In this document: piece after piece, positions 1 through 6,352 of the stretch | Numbering within the stretch: position 1 is the stretch's first letter | Layout: the number at the start of each line of letters is the position of its first letter | Notes under the pieces: model-generated | What the model was told of the DNA's origin: nothing | Seen by the model: the letters and a program-made list of their open reading frames with translations, nothing else | Databases searched by the model: none | Source of the DNA: an uncultured Rhizobiaceae group bacterium | Lineage (GTDB): Bacteria; Pseudomonadota; Alphaproteobacteria; Rhizobiales; Rhizobiaceae | Assembly: GCA_938030645.1 (NCBI GenBank) | Contig: CALHHQ010000340.1 | Span: 1-6,974 of the forward strand | Direction: 5' to 3' | Length of the DNA stretch: 6,974 bases | Translations under genes and position numbers: made by a program

Positions 1-509
1 ATCACCGGCGCTAAGCCCAATGACATTTCATCAATCAACAAAAACTTGGGGCGTGAAATCAGCGCTTGGGCGATAGCAAGCATTTGCTGCTGTCCGCCCG
101 ACATTGTGCCAGCTTTGTTTTGAGATAGTTTCTTTAACTCCGGGAAAATCTCGAGCGCATTTTCAATTTCTTGGTCTAACTCTTTGTCGCTAAGCATTGG
201 ACCCGATGCGCGAAGATTGTCGATAACGCTTAAGCCCGAAAGCACTTGATGGCCTTCTGGAATAGCCGCAATGCCGGCAGTACGGCAGGCTTGAACACTG
301 AGTGGTCCTATGATTTGTGAGCCGATAGAAACGTCGCCAGTGCGTGGCAACACGCCTGCGATACCCAAGACCAGTTCACTCTTGCCTGCCCCGTTCGGAC
401 CAAGCAAAGCGACGATTTTTCCGGGCGCAACTTCCAATGATACATCATCCACAACCCTCCGTGTGGCGGTTTCGATTGTCAGGCCTTGTACTTTCAAACA
501 TTCGCTCAT
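1..509 (-). CDS. LivF-type ABC transporter ATP-binding protein, 3' end cut by window edge
   Basis: This is the second cytoplasmic ATPase of a branched-chain-amino-acid-type (HAAT) importer, powering the permease pair encoded upstream. Translating the minus strand from the ATG at 509 gives 169 residues before the window ends. Walker A is GPNGAGKS (37-44), the LivF-typical PEG motif lies at 84-86 where other ABC proteins carry the Q-loop, the signature is MSGGQQQ (136-142), and Walker B is FLLIDE (156-161) followed by the D-loop SLGLAP. About 60-70 residues, including the switch histidine, should lie beyond the edge. It starts 15 nt after the LivG-type stop, with only a weak purine-rich GAAAGA ribosome site. 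The residue after the Walker A serine is Glu45 where Thr is usual. The ABC family call is firm. The HAAT subfamily call rests on the PEG motif and the neighbours. The true substrate is unknown, so no liv symbol is assigned. Confidence 0.93.
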   Translation of the reverse strand, partial: MSECLKVQGLTIETATRRVVDDVSLEVAPGKIVALLGPNGAGKSELVLGIAGVLPRTGDVSIGSQIIGPLSVQACRTAGIAAIPEGHQVLSGLSVIDNLRASGPMLSDKELDQEIENALEIFPELKKLSQNKAGTMSGGQQQMLAIAQALISRPKFLLIDEMSLGLAPV

Positions 510-524
510 AATCGTTCTTTCGAT

Positions 525-1229
525 CTAACGGCCCAGATATGCCGCTTTTACGACTTCATCTTGCAAGACTTCTTCTGTTGGTCCGAACGCAATTAATTTG
601 CCGAAATCCAAGACAACAGTGGAAGTGCAAACGTCTCTAATCAGATCCACATCGTGATCAACCAACAATATCTGCGCGCCAAACTCAGGATGAATACCCA
701 AAATGATGCGGCGCAATTCAAGCATTTCGCTTTCAGACAAACCGCCGCCAGGTTCATCCAACAATATGATCCGTGGAGCACCCACCAGGCATTTGGCGAT
801 CTCGGTCATGCGGCGATGGTAGGGATTAAGATCAACTCCCAGAGTTTTGCGTTGTGCGGCAAGACCAACGAAATTGAGAGCGCGGACAATCGCCTTTTCT
901 CTCAATTGACCACTGGCACCCTTGGCATCCAACACAGTGTTCAAATGTTCTTCCACCGTGAGGTCGAAAACCGTTTGCACTTTTTGGAACGACCGTGCCA
1001 CGCCCCAGCGGGTTCGTTTGTGGGGCGGCATGTCAATGAGGTTCAATCCGTTGACAGAAACAGAGCCCGACGACACGTTCACAAAGCCTGAAAACGCATT
1101 CGTGAGCGTTGTTTTTCCGGCTCCGTTGGGGCCAATCAACCCCACCACATCATCGGTTATCTTTAGAGAAAGATCATCAAGCGCGACAACACCGCCAAAT
1201 TTCACGGTCAAATTGGAAATATCAATCAT
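525..1229 (-). CDS. LivG-type ABC transporter ATP-binding protein with atypical signature motif
   Basis: This is one of the two ATPases of the importer, 234 residues with the start chosen here. Visible motifs are Walker A GPNGAGKT (33-40), Q-loop RSFQ with Gln82, Walker B IILLDE (154-159) and switch histidine His192 in VDHD. The ABC signature region, normally LSxGQ or LPYGQQRR in LivG proteins, reads LNPYHRRM (134-141) and lacks the Gly-Gln pair. The reading frame is intact through it, so this is not a frameshift. An in-frame start at 1271 would add 14 residues overlapping the permease gene. The ATG at 1229 is preferred because GGAAAGAAGGGGAG lies just upstream and the protein then begins directly with the family N-terminus (MIDISNLTVKFGG). 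The start overlaps the end of the upstream permease gene by 8 nt, which suggests translational coupling. The LivG-type call is secure; substrate specificity is not encoded in this subunit. Confidence 0.94.
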   Translation of the reverse strand: MIDISNLTVKFGGVVALDDLSLKITDDVVGLIGPNGAGKTTLTNAFSGFVNVSSGSVSVNGLNLIDMPPHKRTRWGVARSFQKVQTVFDLTVEEHLNTVLDAKGASGQLREKAIVRALNFVGLAAQRKTLGVDLNPYHRRMTEIAKCLVGAPRIILLDEPGGGLSESEMLELRRIILGIHPEFGAQILLVDHDVDLIRDVCTSTVVLDFGKLIAFGPTEEVLQDEVVKAAYLGR

Positions 1230-2208
1230 CGGTTGCGCTCCCCTTCTTTCCAATACTGGAAATCGCACCAATCAACTGGCCGGCAATGCCTTGTGGCGCT
1301 GTCATAATGGCGTGAAGCAATGCTGCACCAAAGATGACCATCGCAATGTCGGCGCTCAATCCGAAGTCATTCAGCAAAGCGGGCAGCAGTTTGAACAACA
1401 AACCCGCTATGATTGCGCCAAGCCAGTGATACACACCGCCCACAATTGCCAATGCAAATAGAAGGATTGAATCGCCAGCCAAGAACGATCGGGCATCCAA
1501 TTGTTGAAGTGCACCGGCAAGAAGGCCACCAGCAATACCAGCAACACAACCGGACAAAGCAAACGCCCAAAGTTTGTAGAAGGTGACGTTAACACCAGCA
1601 GCCATTGCATTGGCTTCCGATTGGCGGGTCATAGCCCAGGCACGACCCGGTGCCGCATAGCGATGCAGCCCAACCACAGTAATACAAATCGCGACTGCCG
1701 ATATGACATAACGCAAATAGTTAGCGTCTGACTGCGCAAAGGCCGGACGGCGCACAACCCCTGCGGATTGTTGTGCCACGCCCCAGAACCCTTCTCCACC
1801 ATTTGGAAATTGAAATGCGTTGAACAGTATTTGAAACGCACCAGCAGCCATAAGTGTTACCAGAGCAAGATATAACCCACGCATTCTCAACGCAGGCAAT
1901 GCCAACAGAGCGCCGATGGAAGCAGTTACAATGCCACCCAACACAAGCATCACAGTGAACGGAAGTTCAGTTGCATAGTTAAGTCGCAACAGAACCCATC
2001 CGCCAACGCCCACCAAGGCAATCTGACTTAGGTTGATTAGTCCCAGTTGAGCGAAGACCACAGATACGCCAAGTGCTGCGAGCGAGAATATCAACGCTGA
2101 AGTGACCACTTTTACCCAAAGCGAACTGAGTAGCAGAGGAAAAAGCACAATCACTGCCAAGACTAAGACAAGTGTAAAAGTGTTCTTTATATCGAAACGA
2201 AGGGGCAT
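1222..2208 (-). CDS. LivM-type ABC transporter permease
   Basis: This is an inner-membrane permease of the BPD_transp_2 / LivM family, 328 residues, which would form the translocation channel with the LivH-type partner. The protein is mostly hydrophobic: clear membrane segments begin at about residues 11-31 and 34-52, with roughly eight or nine in all. The cytoplasmic loop contains GRAWAMTRQSEANAMAAGVN, the counterpart of the GRALRAIRENEIAAEALGIN loop that contacts the ATPases in LivM proteins, and is followed by a glycine-rich segment (SGCVAGIAGGLLAG). RGLYLALVTL in the N-terminal half is also family-typical. The usual GxxGxISLGHAAF motif is replaced by a diverged FAQLGLINLSQIALVG. The ATG directly abuts the stop of the LivH-type gene (0 nt), and a strong GGAGGA site lies in the end of that gene, so the two are translated together. 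Confidence 0.94.
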   Translation of the reverse strand: MPLRFDIKNTFTLVLVLAVIVLFPLLLSSLWVKVVTSALIFSLAALGVSVVFAQLGLINLSQIALVGVGGWVLLRLNYATELPFTVMLVLGGIVTASIGALLALPALRMRGLYLALVTLMAAGAFQILFNAFQFPNGGEGFWGVAQQSAGVVRRPAFAQSDANYLRYVISAVAICITVVGLHRYAAPGRAWAMTRQSEANAMAAGVNVTFYKLWAFALSGCVAGIAGGLLAGALQQLDARSFLAGDSILLFALAIVGGVYHWLGAIIAGLLFKLLPALLNDFGLSADIAMVIFGAALLHAIMTAPQGIAGQLIGAISSIGKKGSATDD

Positions 2209-3084
2209 CTATTCCTCCGCCGCGAATGTGAGTCGCTGCCCAGCTTGCATCCACAAAATCACACAACCAGCCACGATAAATGGGGTCATAGCCCGCAACG
2301 GTGCAAGCGGCTTATACAGCGTAAGCATTGCTTCGAGCACACCGATAGACAGTCCACCAATAAGCGTCCAAGGCAGTGAGGTCAGACGCCCACAAATAGC
2401 TGCAGCGGTGGCGGGAATGACCATAAATGTGATCACTGTCGGATCAAGCCGCACAAGATCCCCAAACATCAAACCAGTAAACCCGGCCAGTGCACCAGAA
2501 ATGGTCCATGCCATCGTTTCAACTTTTATCACCGGAATACCAAGCAAGGCGGAATGATCACGATTGTCTGCCAGCGCTCTCATGTTGAGGCCGATGCGTG
2601 TTCGATCAAGAAATTGGATCATTGCAAACACGACGAAAATGCTGCTGCCGAATGCAATTAAACGGGTAACGGTGACACGCACACCCAGTATCCAGACACC
2701 TTCTTTGTCTGTCGGCAAAACAAGTTTACGCGGAGAATCATCCCAGATAACCCCGACCATTCCAAGTAGAATGAGCGTGTATCCCAGCGTTGCGACCGCT
2801 TTGACAGCTGGTTCACGCCAAGCCAAACTTGGGGCTAAAAGCCTCCCATAAAACACTGAAAGAGTGACCCCGACGAGGATGGCAATTCCCCAAGCTATTG
2901 GTCCGGGCGCGCCCCATTGCAAAACCTGCCAGCACATCATCGCACTGACGGCTGCAATAGCACCATATGCAAAATTAAGCACACCGGTTGAACGGCGCAA
3001 AATCACCAGTCCAATACCGCCAAGCGCATAAAGCGAACCGACGGCCAGTCCTGAGACCAAAAACAAGCCATAAACTTTCAACAT
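2209..3084 (-). CDS. LivH-type ABC transporter permease
   Basis: This is an inner-membrane permease of the LivH family, 291 residues, pairing with the LivM-type subunit. Family features are an N-terminal hydrophobic segment leading into YALGGIGLVILRRSTGVLNF, which corresponds to the LivH motif ALGLTLIYGVLGVINFAHG. A cytoplasmic ATPase-contact loop, RTRIGLNMRALADNRDHSALLGI, begins at about residue 162, and the membrane segment LAGFTGLMFGDLV follows it. The gene lies 61 nt after the binding-protein gene, and a terminator-like hairpin occupies that gap. Its U-run ends only 17 nt before the ATG at 3084. I see no convincing Shine-Dalgarno sequence before this ATG, so expression may be low compared with the binding protein. 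The start is supported because the protein begins at the expected position before the first membrane helix. The family call is firm; the substrate is unknown. Confidence 0.93.
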   Translation of the reverse strand: MLKVYGLFLVSGLAVGSLYALGGIGLVILRRSTGVLNFAYGAIAAVSAMMCWQVLQWGAPGPIAWGIAILVGVTLSVFYGRLLAPSLAWREPAVKAVATLGYTLILLGMVGVIWDDSPRKLVLPTDKEGVWILGVRVTVTRLIAFGSSIFVVFAMIQFLDRTRIGLNMRALADNRDHSALLGIPVIKVETMAWTISGALAGFTGLMFGDLVRLDPTVITFMVIPATAAAICGRLTSLPWTLIGGLSIGVLEAMLTLYKPLAPLRAMTPFIVAGCVILWMQAGQRLTFAAEE

Positions 3085-3101
3085 GTCGAATAAACCGAAT
3101 T

Positions 3102-3132
3102 AAAAAGGGCCGACACGTGTGCCGACCCTCTT
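3102..3132 (-). terminator. Terminator-like hairpin between binding-protein gene and permease genes
   Basis: In the minus-strand transcript, AGGGUCGGCA and UGUCGGCCCU pair around a CACG loop (3106-3129) with two G-U pairs. The stem can be extended by flanking A-U and G-U pairs into a run of five U residues (3102-3106). It starts 16 nt after the binding-protein stop codon. Intercistronic hairpins at this position are common after periplasmic binding-protein genes. They allow partial read-through and protect the upstream message, giving more binding protein than membrane components. Whether it terminates here has not been tested. Confidence 0.7.
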
Positions 3133-3145
3133 GGGAGAAACAGGA

Positions 3146-4408
3146 CTACTTGGTAATACCGAGTGCCTTTTCTTGAGCTCTAATCGGATCAAGATAAGCC
3201 GTGTCGATGTCATAACAATCACGAACGGTTTCAAAACCGCCATTTTTGTAAACCATCATGCGGCCTGCATGGTTTGGCATATGACGGTCAGCTTCACCTA
3301 CGTAATAGGCACCGCAAAGCAAATCAGACTTTGCACCCACAATACCTTTGATCGCCTTAGTCACAGAGGCTCGGTCGATACTTGCAGCATCGAGTTTCAA
3401 AAGAGCATCAGTGAAGAACTTGGCGGAAATGAAACCTGACTGAGAGAAGGTATCTCTACGGTCGCCCTCTTTGCCATATTTGTTCATTACAGCAACCCAG
3501 TTTTTGTTGTCAGCACCTTTGCTGTCAAACTGTGCCAACTCGATGTTGACGTAGAGATGTCCATCCCAATAGTCGCCAATGACCTTTTCCACGCCAGGCT
3601 CATAAATTGGTGTTGGAGACACCCATTTGAACTGGTCGCGACCACCCTGCTCTTCAGCAACTTTCAACAAGCCGATAGCTGGGCCAGATGGCAGCATTAG
3701 CAAGATCGTATCAACACCTTCAGCCAAGGCTTGCAAATAAACGGAGTTTAGATCAACGGCTGTTGGATCCATCAAAATCGATGTCCCCTTCTTACCTTTG
3801 CTCTCCATATATTTGTTCATCCAATCGCACGCCCAACCACCATTGTTTGGAATGTTGAAGCCGATGCACGCAGCGTGTTCTGTACCCAGTTCTTCAACTG
3901 CATATTTCAAAGCACCAATACCAGAAGGCAGTGGACCTTGGTTGGTTGAAACAATGTTGCTGTTTTCATAGCAATCTGAGATGGCACAAGCAGACGCCAT
4001 AGCCATCACACCTTCGTCTTTGTAAAGCTTTGCATTGACGGCCATTGAAACAACAGAGCCGTTGCCAACAAGGGCGACAACACCTTCGTCTTTGACGAGT
4101 TTGGTTCCCACTTGCCCTGCAAGTTCAGGATTCCATTGATCGTTCTCAACGATGTACTCAATCGGACGACCATTGATACCGCCATTGGCATTCACACATG
4201 CAAAATATGCTGCAGCCGCATCGGTTCCGCCGGAAAAATCTCCTGGAGGCGCATTCCCGTTGATGCCACCAACTTTGATTGGATCACCCGTTGCGGCTTG
4301 TCCAGAATTCATTCCGCACACTGGCGCGTCTTCAGCATAAGCCGGTGTCGTGATGTAAGTTGCAGCCAATAGAGCTGAAACCGACAACAGTTTCGTTAGG
4401 TTTTTCAT
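3146..4408 (-). CDS. Periplasmic substrate-binding protein of HAAT-type ABC importer
   Basis: This is the periplasmic receptor that delivers ligand to the LivH/LivM-type permeases, 420 residues, type I periplasmic-binding fold (Peripla_BP_6 / LivJ-like). A Sec signal peptide is clear: KK-type basic start (MKNLTK), hydrophobic core about 7-19, and cleavage probably after AYA at residue 25. The mature start leads to a GDPIKVGGING segment (41-51), and CVNANGGINGRPIEY (71-85) matches the family's conserved NANGGINGR block; VALVGNGSV follows at 111-119. The mature protein has eight cysteines (31, 71, 141, 146, 181, 194, 365, 398), an even number compatible with disulfides. The ATG at 4408 has a good GGGAG site 6 nt upstream. 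It is not a lipoprotein, since no cysteine follows the cleavage site. By context the ligand is probably a nitrile or a related amide, carboxylate or amino acid (inference). Confidence 0.92.
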   Translation of the reverse strand: MKNLTKLLSVSALLAATYITTPAYAEDAPVCGMNSGQAATGDPIKVGGINGNAPPGDFSGGTDAAAAYFACVNANGGINGRPIEYIVENDQWNPELAGQVGTKLVKDEGVVALVGNGSVVSMAVNAKLYKDEGVMAMASACAISDCYENSNIVSTNQGPLPSGIGALKYAVEELGTEHAACIGFNIPNNGGWACDWMNKYMESKGKKGTSILMDPTAVDLNSVYLQALAEGVDTILLMLPSGPAIGLLKVAEEQGGRDQFKWVSPTPIYEPGVEKVIGDYWDGHLYVNIELAQFDSKGADNKNWVAVMNKYGKEGDRRDTFSQSGFISAKFFTDALLKLDAASIDRASVTKAIKGIVGAKSDLLCGAYYVGEADRHMPNHAGRMMVYKNGGFETVRDCYDIDTAYLDPIRAQEKALGITK

Positions 4409-4410
4409 AC

Positions 4411-4420
4411 TTCTCTCCCT
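4411..4420 (-). promoter_or_regulatory. Ribosome binding site of the binding-protein gene
   Basis: The minus strand reads AGGGAGAGAA here, with the GGGAG core 6 nt before the ATG at 4408. A small GGGCA/UGCCC inverted repeat (4423-4434) sits just upstream and leaves the site exposed. This supports the chosen start and efficient translation. Confidence 0.7.
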
Positions 4421-4451
4421 TAGGGCACATGCCCAGTTTTCACGTTTCTTA

Positions 4452-4469
4452 GACCCACTCCCATGGGTC
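4452..4469 (-). repeat. Perfect 6-bp inverted repeat in the leader of the binding-protein gene
   Basis: GACCCA and TGGGTC form a perfect inverted repeat around a 6-nt loop, in the 95-nt gap between the flavoprotein gene and the binding-protein gene. No U-run follows in the minus-strand transcript, so it does not look like an intrinsic terminator. It could be an RNA processing or stability hairpin or a protein-binding palindrome. The minus strand contains CCCATGGGAG, resembling part of the repeat before the nitrilase, which may be coincidence. Confidence 0.4.
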
Positions 4470-4503
4470 GGGGTTTCAAAAATTTGGAAATATCGACAGC
4501 GCG

Positions 4504-5196
4504 TTACGAGGTGCCGTCCATTACTTTTTGATTGTATTCATCTTCAGTGATTGTTCCGCCGGCACCGTCTGCTTTCCCGATATCATCGGGGTGCAGTGCC
4601 TCTTGCAGCCCATCAATGCGCTTCCAGGCAGGAAATGGCGCATCGCCCTTTTCGTCTGGCACATACTTATTGGTTTCTTCGATGCGCTCATGTTTGTGGA
4701 TGTAACGGGCGCAATTGAAGAAAGCGCGTGTGACATCAACCTCAACGACAAATTCAGCACCGGGAAACATATTCATGTATTCTTCGGTCTGGGTCAGCTT
4801 GGCTTCACCTTGAACGCGCACCCTTAACGGTGTGCACATATCGATGAACAGCAAACCCACTTTGCTGGCTTCCGATATATTGCCCATCGAGAAATACATT
4901 CCGTTGCCATTGAAGCTTGGGAAAACAATTTTCTTTGGGCTCACGACATGAGCGACACCTACTTTACCGCCCTTATATGAAACGGTTGGCATTCCATCAG
5001 CGTCGACACTGGATAAGAAAAAATAATCTCGCGTTGAAATAAAGCCGATCATTTCGGGCAACATTTCGTCGCGAACAATGGCATGCACCACAGCATTTGC
5101 GAGGTTATCGGTTTTGAGATCTTGTTGCAGTTTGCGTTGAGCTTTTGAGTAAAACTCATCCGGATCTGGTGTTACAGCTTCGCTGGTTTCAGACAT
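4504..5196 (-). CDS. Pyridoxamine 5'-phosphate oxidase-like FMN-binding split-barrel protein
   Basis: This is a 230-residue cytoplasmic protein of the PNPOx-like split-barrel superfamily, closest in appearance to the flavin-nucleotide-binding group often labelled COG3576. The barrel runs from about 50 to 165: FFLSSVDADGMPTVSYKGG (59-77), then the family's FxGNGMYFSMGNI segment (95-107), then the dimer-interface strands RVRVQGEAKL and FNCARYIHKHERI, a recognisable family ending. It has a charged N-terminal helix (about 14-45) and a 55-60-residue C-terminal extension rich in Asp, Glu and Gly without recognised motifs. Such proteins usually bind FMN or a related flavin as dimers, but the reaction cannot be predicted. 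It is unlikely to be the vitamin B6 oxidase itself, given its sequence and its setting. The ATG at 5196 follows a strong GGAGGAA site. It sits between the nitrilase (101-nt gap) and the binding-protein gene (95-nt gap), suggesting a role in the same pathway. Confidence 0.85.
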   Translation of the reverse strand: MSETSEAVTPDPDEFYSKAQRKLQQDLKTDNLANAVVHAIVRDEMLPEMIGFISTRDYFFLSSVDADGMPTVSYKGGKVGVAHVVSPKKIVFPSFNGNGMYFSMGNISEASKVGLLFIDMCTPLRVRVQGEAKLTQTEEYMNMFPGAEFVVEVDVTRAFFNCARYIHKHERIEETNKYVPDEKGDAPFPAWKRIDGLQEALHPDDIGKADGAGGTITEDEYNQKVMDGTS

Positions 5197-5259
5197 AAAA
5201 GTTCCTCCACTTCAGTAGTATTGACGCTAAGAGCTCCCCACTCTTTGCCCCAAAAGAAC

Positions 5260-5287
5260 AACCGCCCACTTGTAAAAGCGGGCGGTT
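5260..5287 (-). terminator. Terminator-like hairpin after the nitrilase gene
   Basis: In the minus-strand transcript AACCGCCCGC pairs with GUGGGCGGUU over 10 bp (one G-U pair) around an 8-nt loop, starting 10 nt after the nitrilase stop. The sequence after it (UGUUCUUUUGG) is only moderately U-rich. It may be a weak terminator or attenuator, or a 3' stabiliser separating the nitrilase message from the downstream genes. Confidence 0.65.
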
Positions 5288-5297
5288 CAATCATTCA

Positions 5298-6317
5298 TCA
5301 CTCAGCTGCTTCGATCACTTCCGCAGCCTCAATATCGTCCATGTCTGAAGCGATGCCTGCGGTTTCATCAAACGCCATAACAGGGCGCTGAGGTTTGGAG
5401 TTCAGCATGAGGCGCGTGACGTCCGGTCTGGAATAGTGGCCTGCTGGGTCCGCAGCGCCTTTGGCAACCGCGATCATGCCCAAATCGATTTCAGCGGTGA
5501 CCAAACCCTCTTCTGTATGGGCAATTTCAGTGCCGATAGACTGACCGTCTGGTGCGTAAATTTTTGTGTAGCCACCACCCACTGGGCAAAGTTGCTCGCG
5601 AAGTGGGTCACCTTCACAAAGGACATCCTGTTGCTCCTTGGAAACCAAAGCGCACGCTGCAATCACATAACAACTGCCTTCAACCGCATAGAGCATTGAA
5701 GCTGCGTTGTTGACTTGATGACCCAATGCATAGGCACCGCCTTCATAGAGCGCCAGGTTCGGCCAAGCTGCGCAGTGAATTTGCTCATCTTGTGAGTACA
5801 TTGCGTATTTAGAAAGCGGTTGGAGATGTTCCCAGCAGGAAAGCTGACCGACACGACCGATTGATGTTTCTATTACGGCAAGGTCGCTGCCATCACCTTC
5901 GCCATAAACAGTGCGTTCCACATGAGTAGGCTTCAACTTACGGCGACGTTTGATGATCTCACCATCTTCACCGTAGTGCCATTGAGCAATATAGAGGCTG
6001 CCACCAGCACGCTCTGACAAGCCCATAGAAACTTGAATATTGTTGTCGCGTGCGGCTTTCGCCAAAGTCTTATCTTCTTCTGACCCAGCCTCCACAGAGT
6101 TTTCGAAATAAGGCGCAACGAATTGAATGGACCATGCGACGGGCCCAAGCCAAATTTGATTGGGATACCCTGGCAACCATGTTTCAGAAAACACAACCAG
6201 CTTGCAGCCTTCTGCAGCAGCTTGTTCAATATATTTCACCGCTCTTTTGATACCTTCTTGAAGGTTCAAGAACGATGGAGCTGCTTGTACAGCAGCAACT
6301 TTGAATACTTGTGACAT
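5298..6317 (-). CDS. Nitrilase (carbon-nitrogen hydrolase family, aliphatic/aromatic nitrilase type)
   Basis: This enzyme hydrolyses a nitrile to the carboxylic acid and ammonia in the cytoplasm (EC 3.5.5.1 type), 339 residues. The Glu-Lys-Cys triad is visible: Glu45 in VVFSETWLPGYP, Lys127 in RRRKLKPTHVERT, and Cys161 in GQLSCWEHLQPL. The second conserved glutamate is Glu134. The blocks GEGDGSD (139-145), the CWEH motif and GHYSRPDVTRL near 293 are the hallmarks of true nitrilases rather than amidases or ureidopropionases. An acidic Ala/Glu-rich tail (about 317-339) follows the catalytic domain. The ATG at 6317 is preferred over an upstream in-frame TTG at 6362, because GGAGG lies 5 nt before it and the family N-terminus (FKVAAVQAAP) begins right after. 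The gene is first in the minus-strand operon and faces an AraC-type regulator. Substrate preference cannot be read from sequence alone; cyanide-specific enzymes are less likely from these motifs. Confidence 0.95.
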   Translation of the reverse strand: MSQVFKVAAVQAAPSFLNLQEGIKRAVKYIEQAAAEGCKLVVFSETWLPGYPNQIWLGPVAWSIQFVAPYFENSVEAGSEEDKTLAKAARDNNIQVSMGLSERAGGSLYIAQWHYGEDGEIIKRRRKLKPTHVERTVYGEGDGSDLAVIETSIGRVGQLSCWEHLQPLSKYAMYSQDEQIHCAAWPNLALYEGGAYALGHQVNNAASMLYAVEGSCYVIAACALVSKEQQDVLCEGDPLREQLCPVGGGYTKIYAPDGQSIGTEIAHTEEGLVTAEIDLGMIAVAKGAADPAGHYSRPDVTRLMLNSKPQRPVMAFDETAGIASDMDDIEAAEVIEAAE

Positions 6318-6321
6318 GACG

Positions 6322-6341
6322 TCCTCCCATTGATATGGGAG
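6322..6341 (-). promoter_or_regulatory. Inverted repeat overlapping the nitrilase Shine-Dalgarno sequence
   Basis: CTCCCAT and ATGGGAG (6324-6341) form a perfect 7-bp inverted repeat around a 4-nt loop. In the minus-strand transcript, the 3' arm supplies most of the nitrilase ribosome site GGGAGGA (6322-6328), 5 nt before the ATG at 6317. The hairpin would therefore mask the ribosome site. It could equally act as a DNA palindrome bound by a regulator. Confidence 0.6.
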
Positions 6342-6352
6342 ACAGCTTGGTT

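Noticed and set aside
810..830. Frameshift explaining the missing GQ signature in the LivG-type ATPase
   Set aside because: The frame is continuous and family-like on both sides (Q-loop before, EIAKCL and Walker B after), and the local region aligns with only one residue fewer, so a simple frameshift does not restore the motif.
1230..1271. Longer LivG-type start at 1271
   Set aside because: It would lie entirely inside the permease gene, and the ATG at 1229 has a strong ribosome site and matches the family N-terminus.
654..1461. Plus-strand open frames (654-1091, 922-1461, 1109-1315) opposite the LivG-type and LivM-type genes
   Set aside because: They lie antisense to genes with clear ABC motifs, resemble no protein family and have no ribosome sites; they are frame shadows.
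2102..2851. Plus-strand open frames opposite the two permease genes
   Set aside because: Antisense to well-supported membrane proteins; the Ser/Thr/Arg-rich composition is the expected reverse complement of hydrophobic codons.
4316..4334. Lipoprotein signal for the binding protein
   Set aside because: The signal peptide ends in AYA with Glu at +1, and the nearest cysteine is residue 31, so there is no lipobox.
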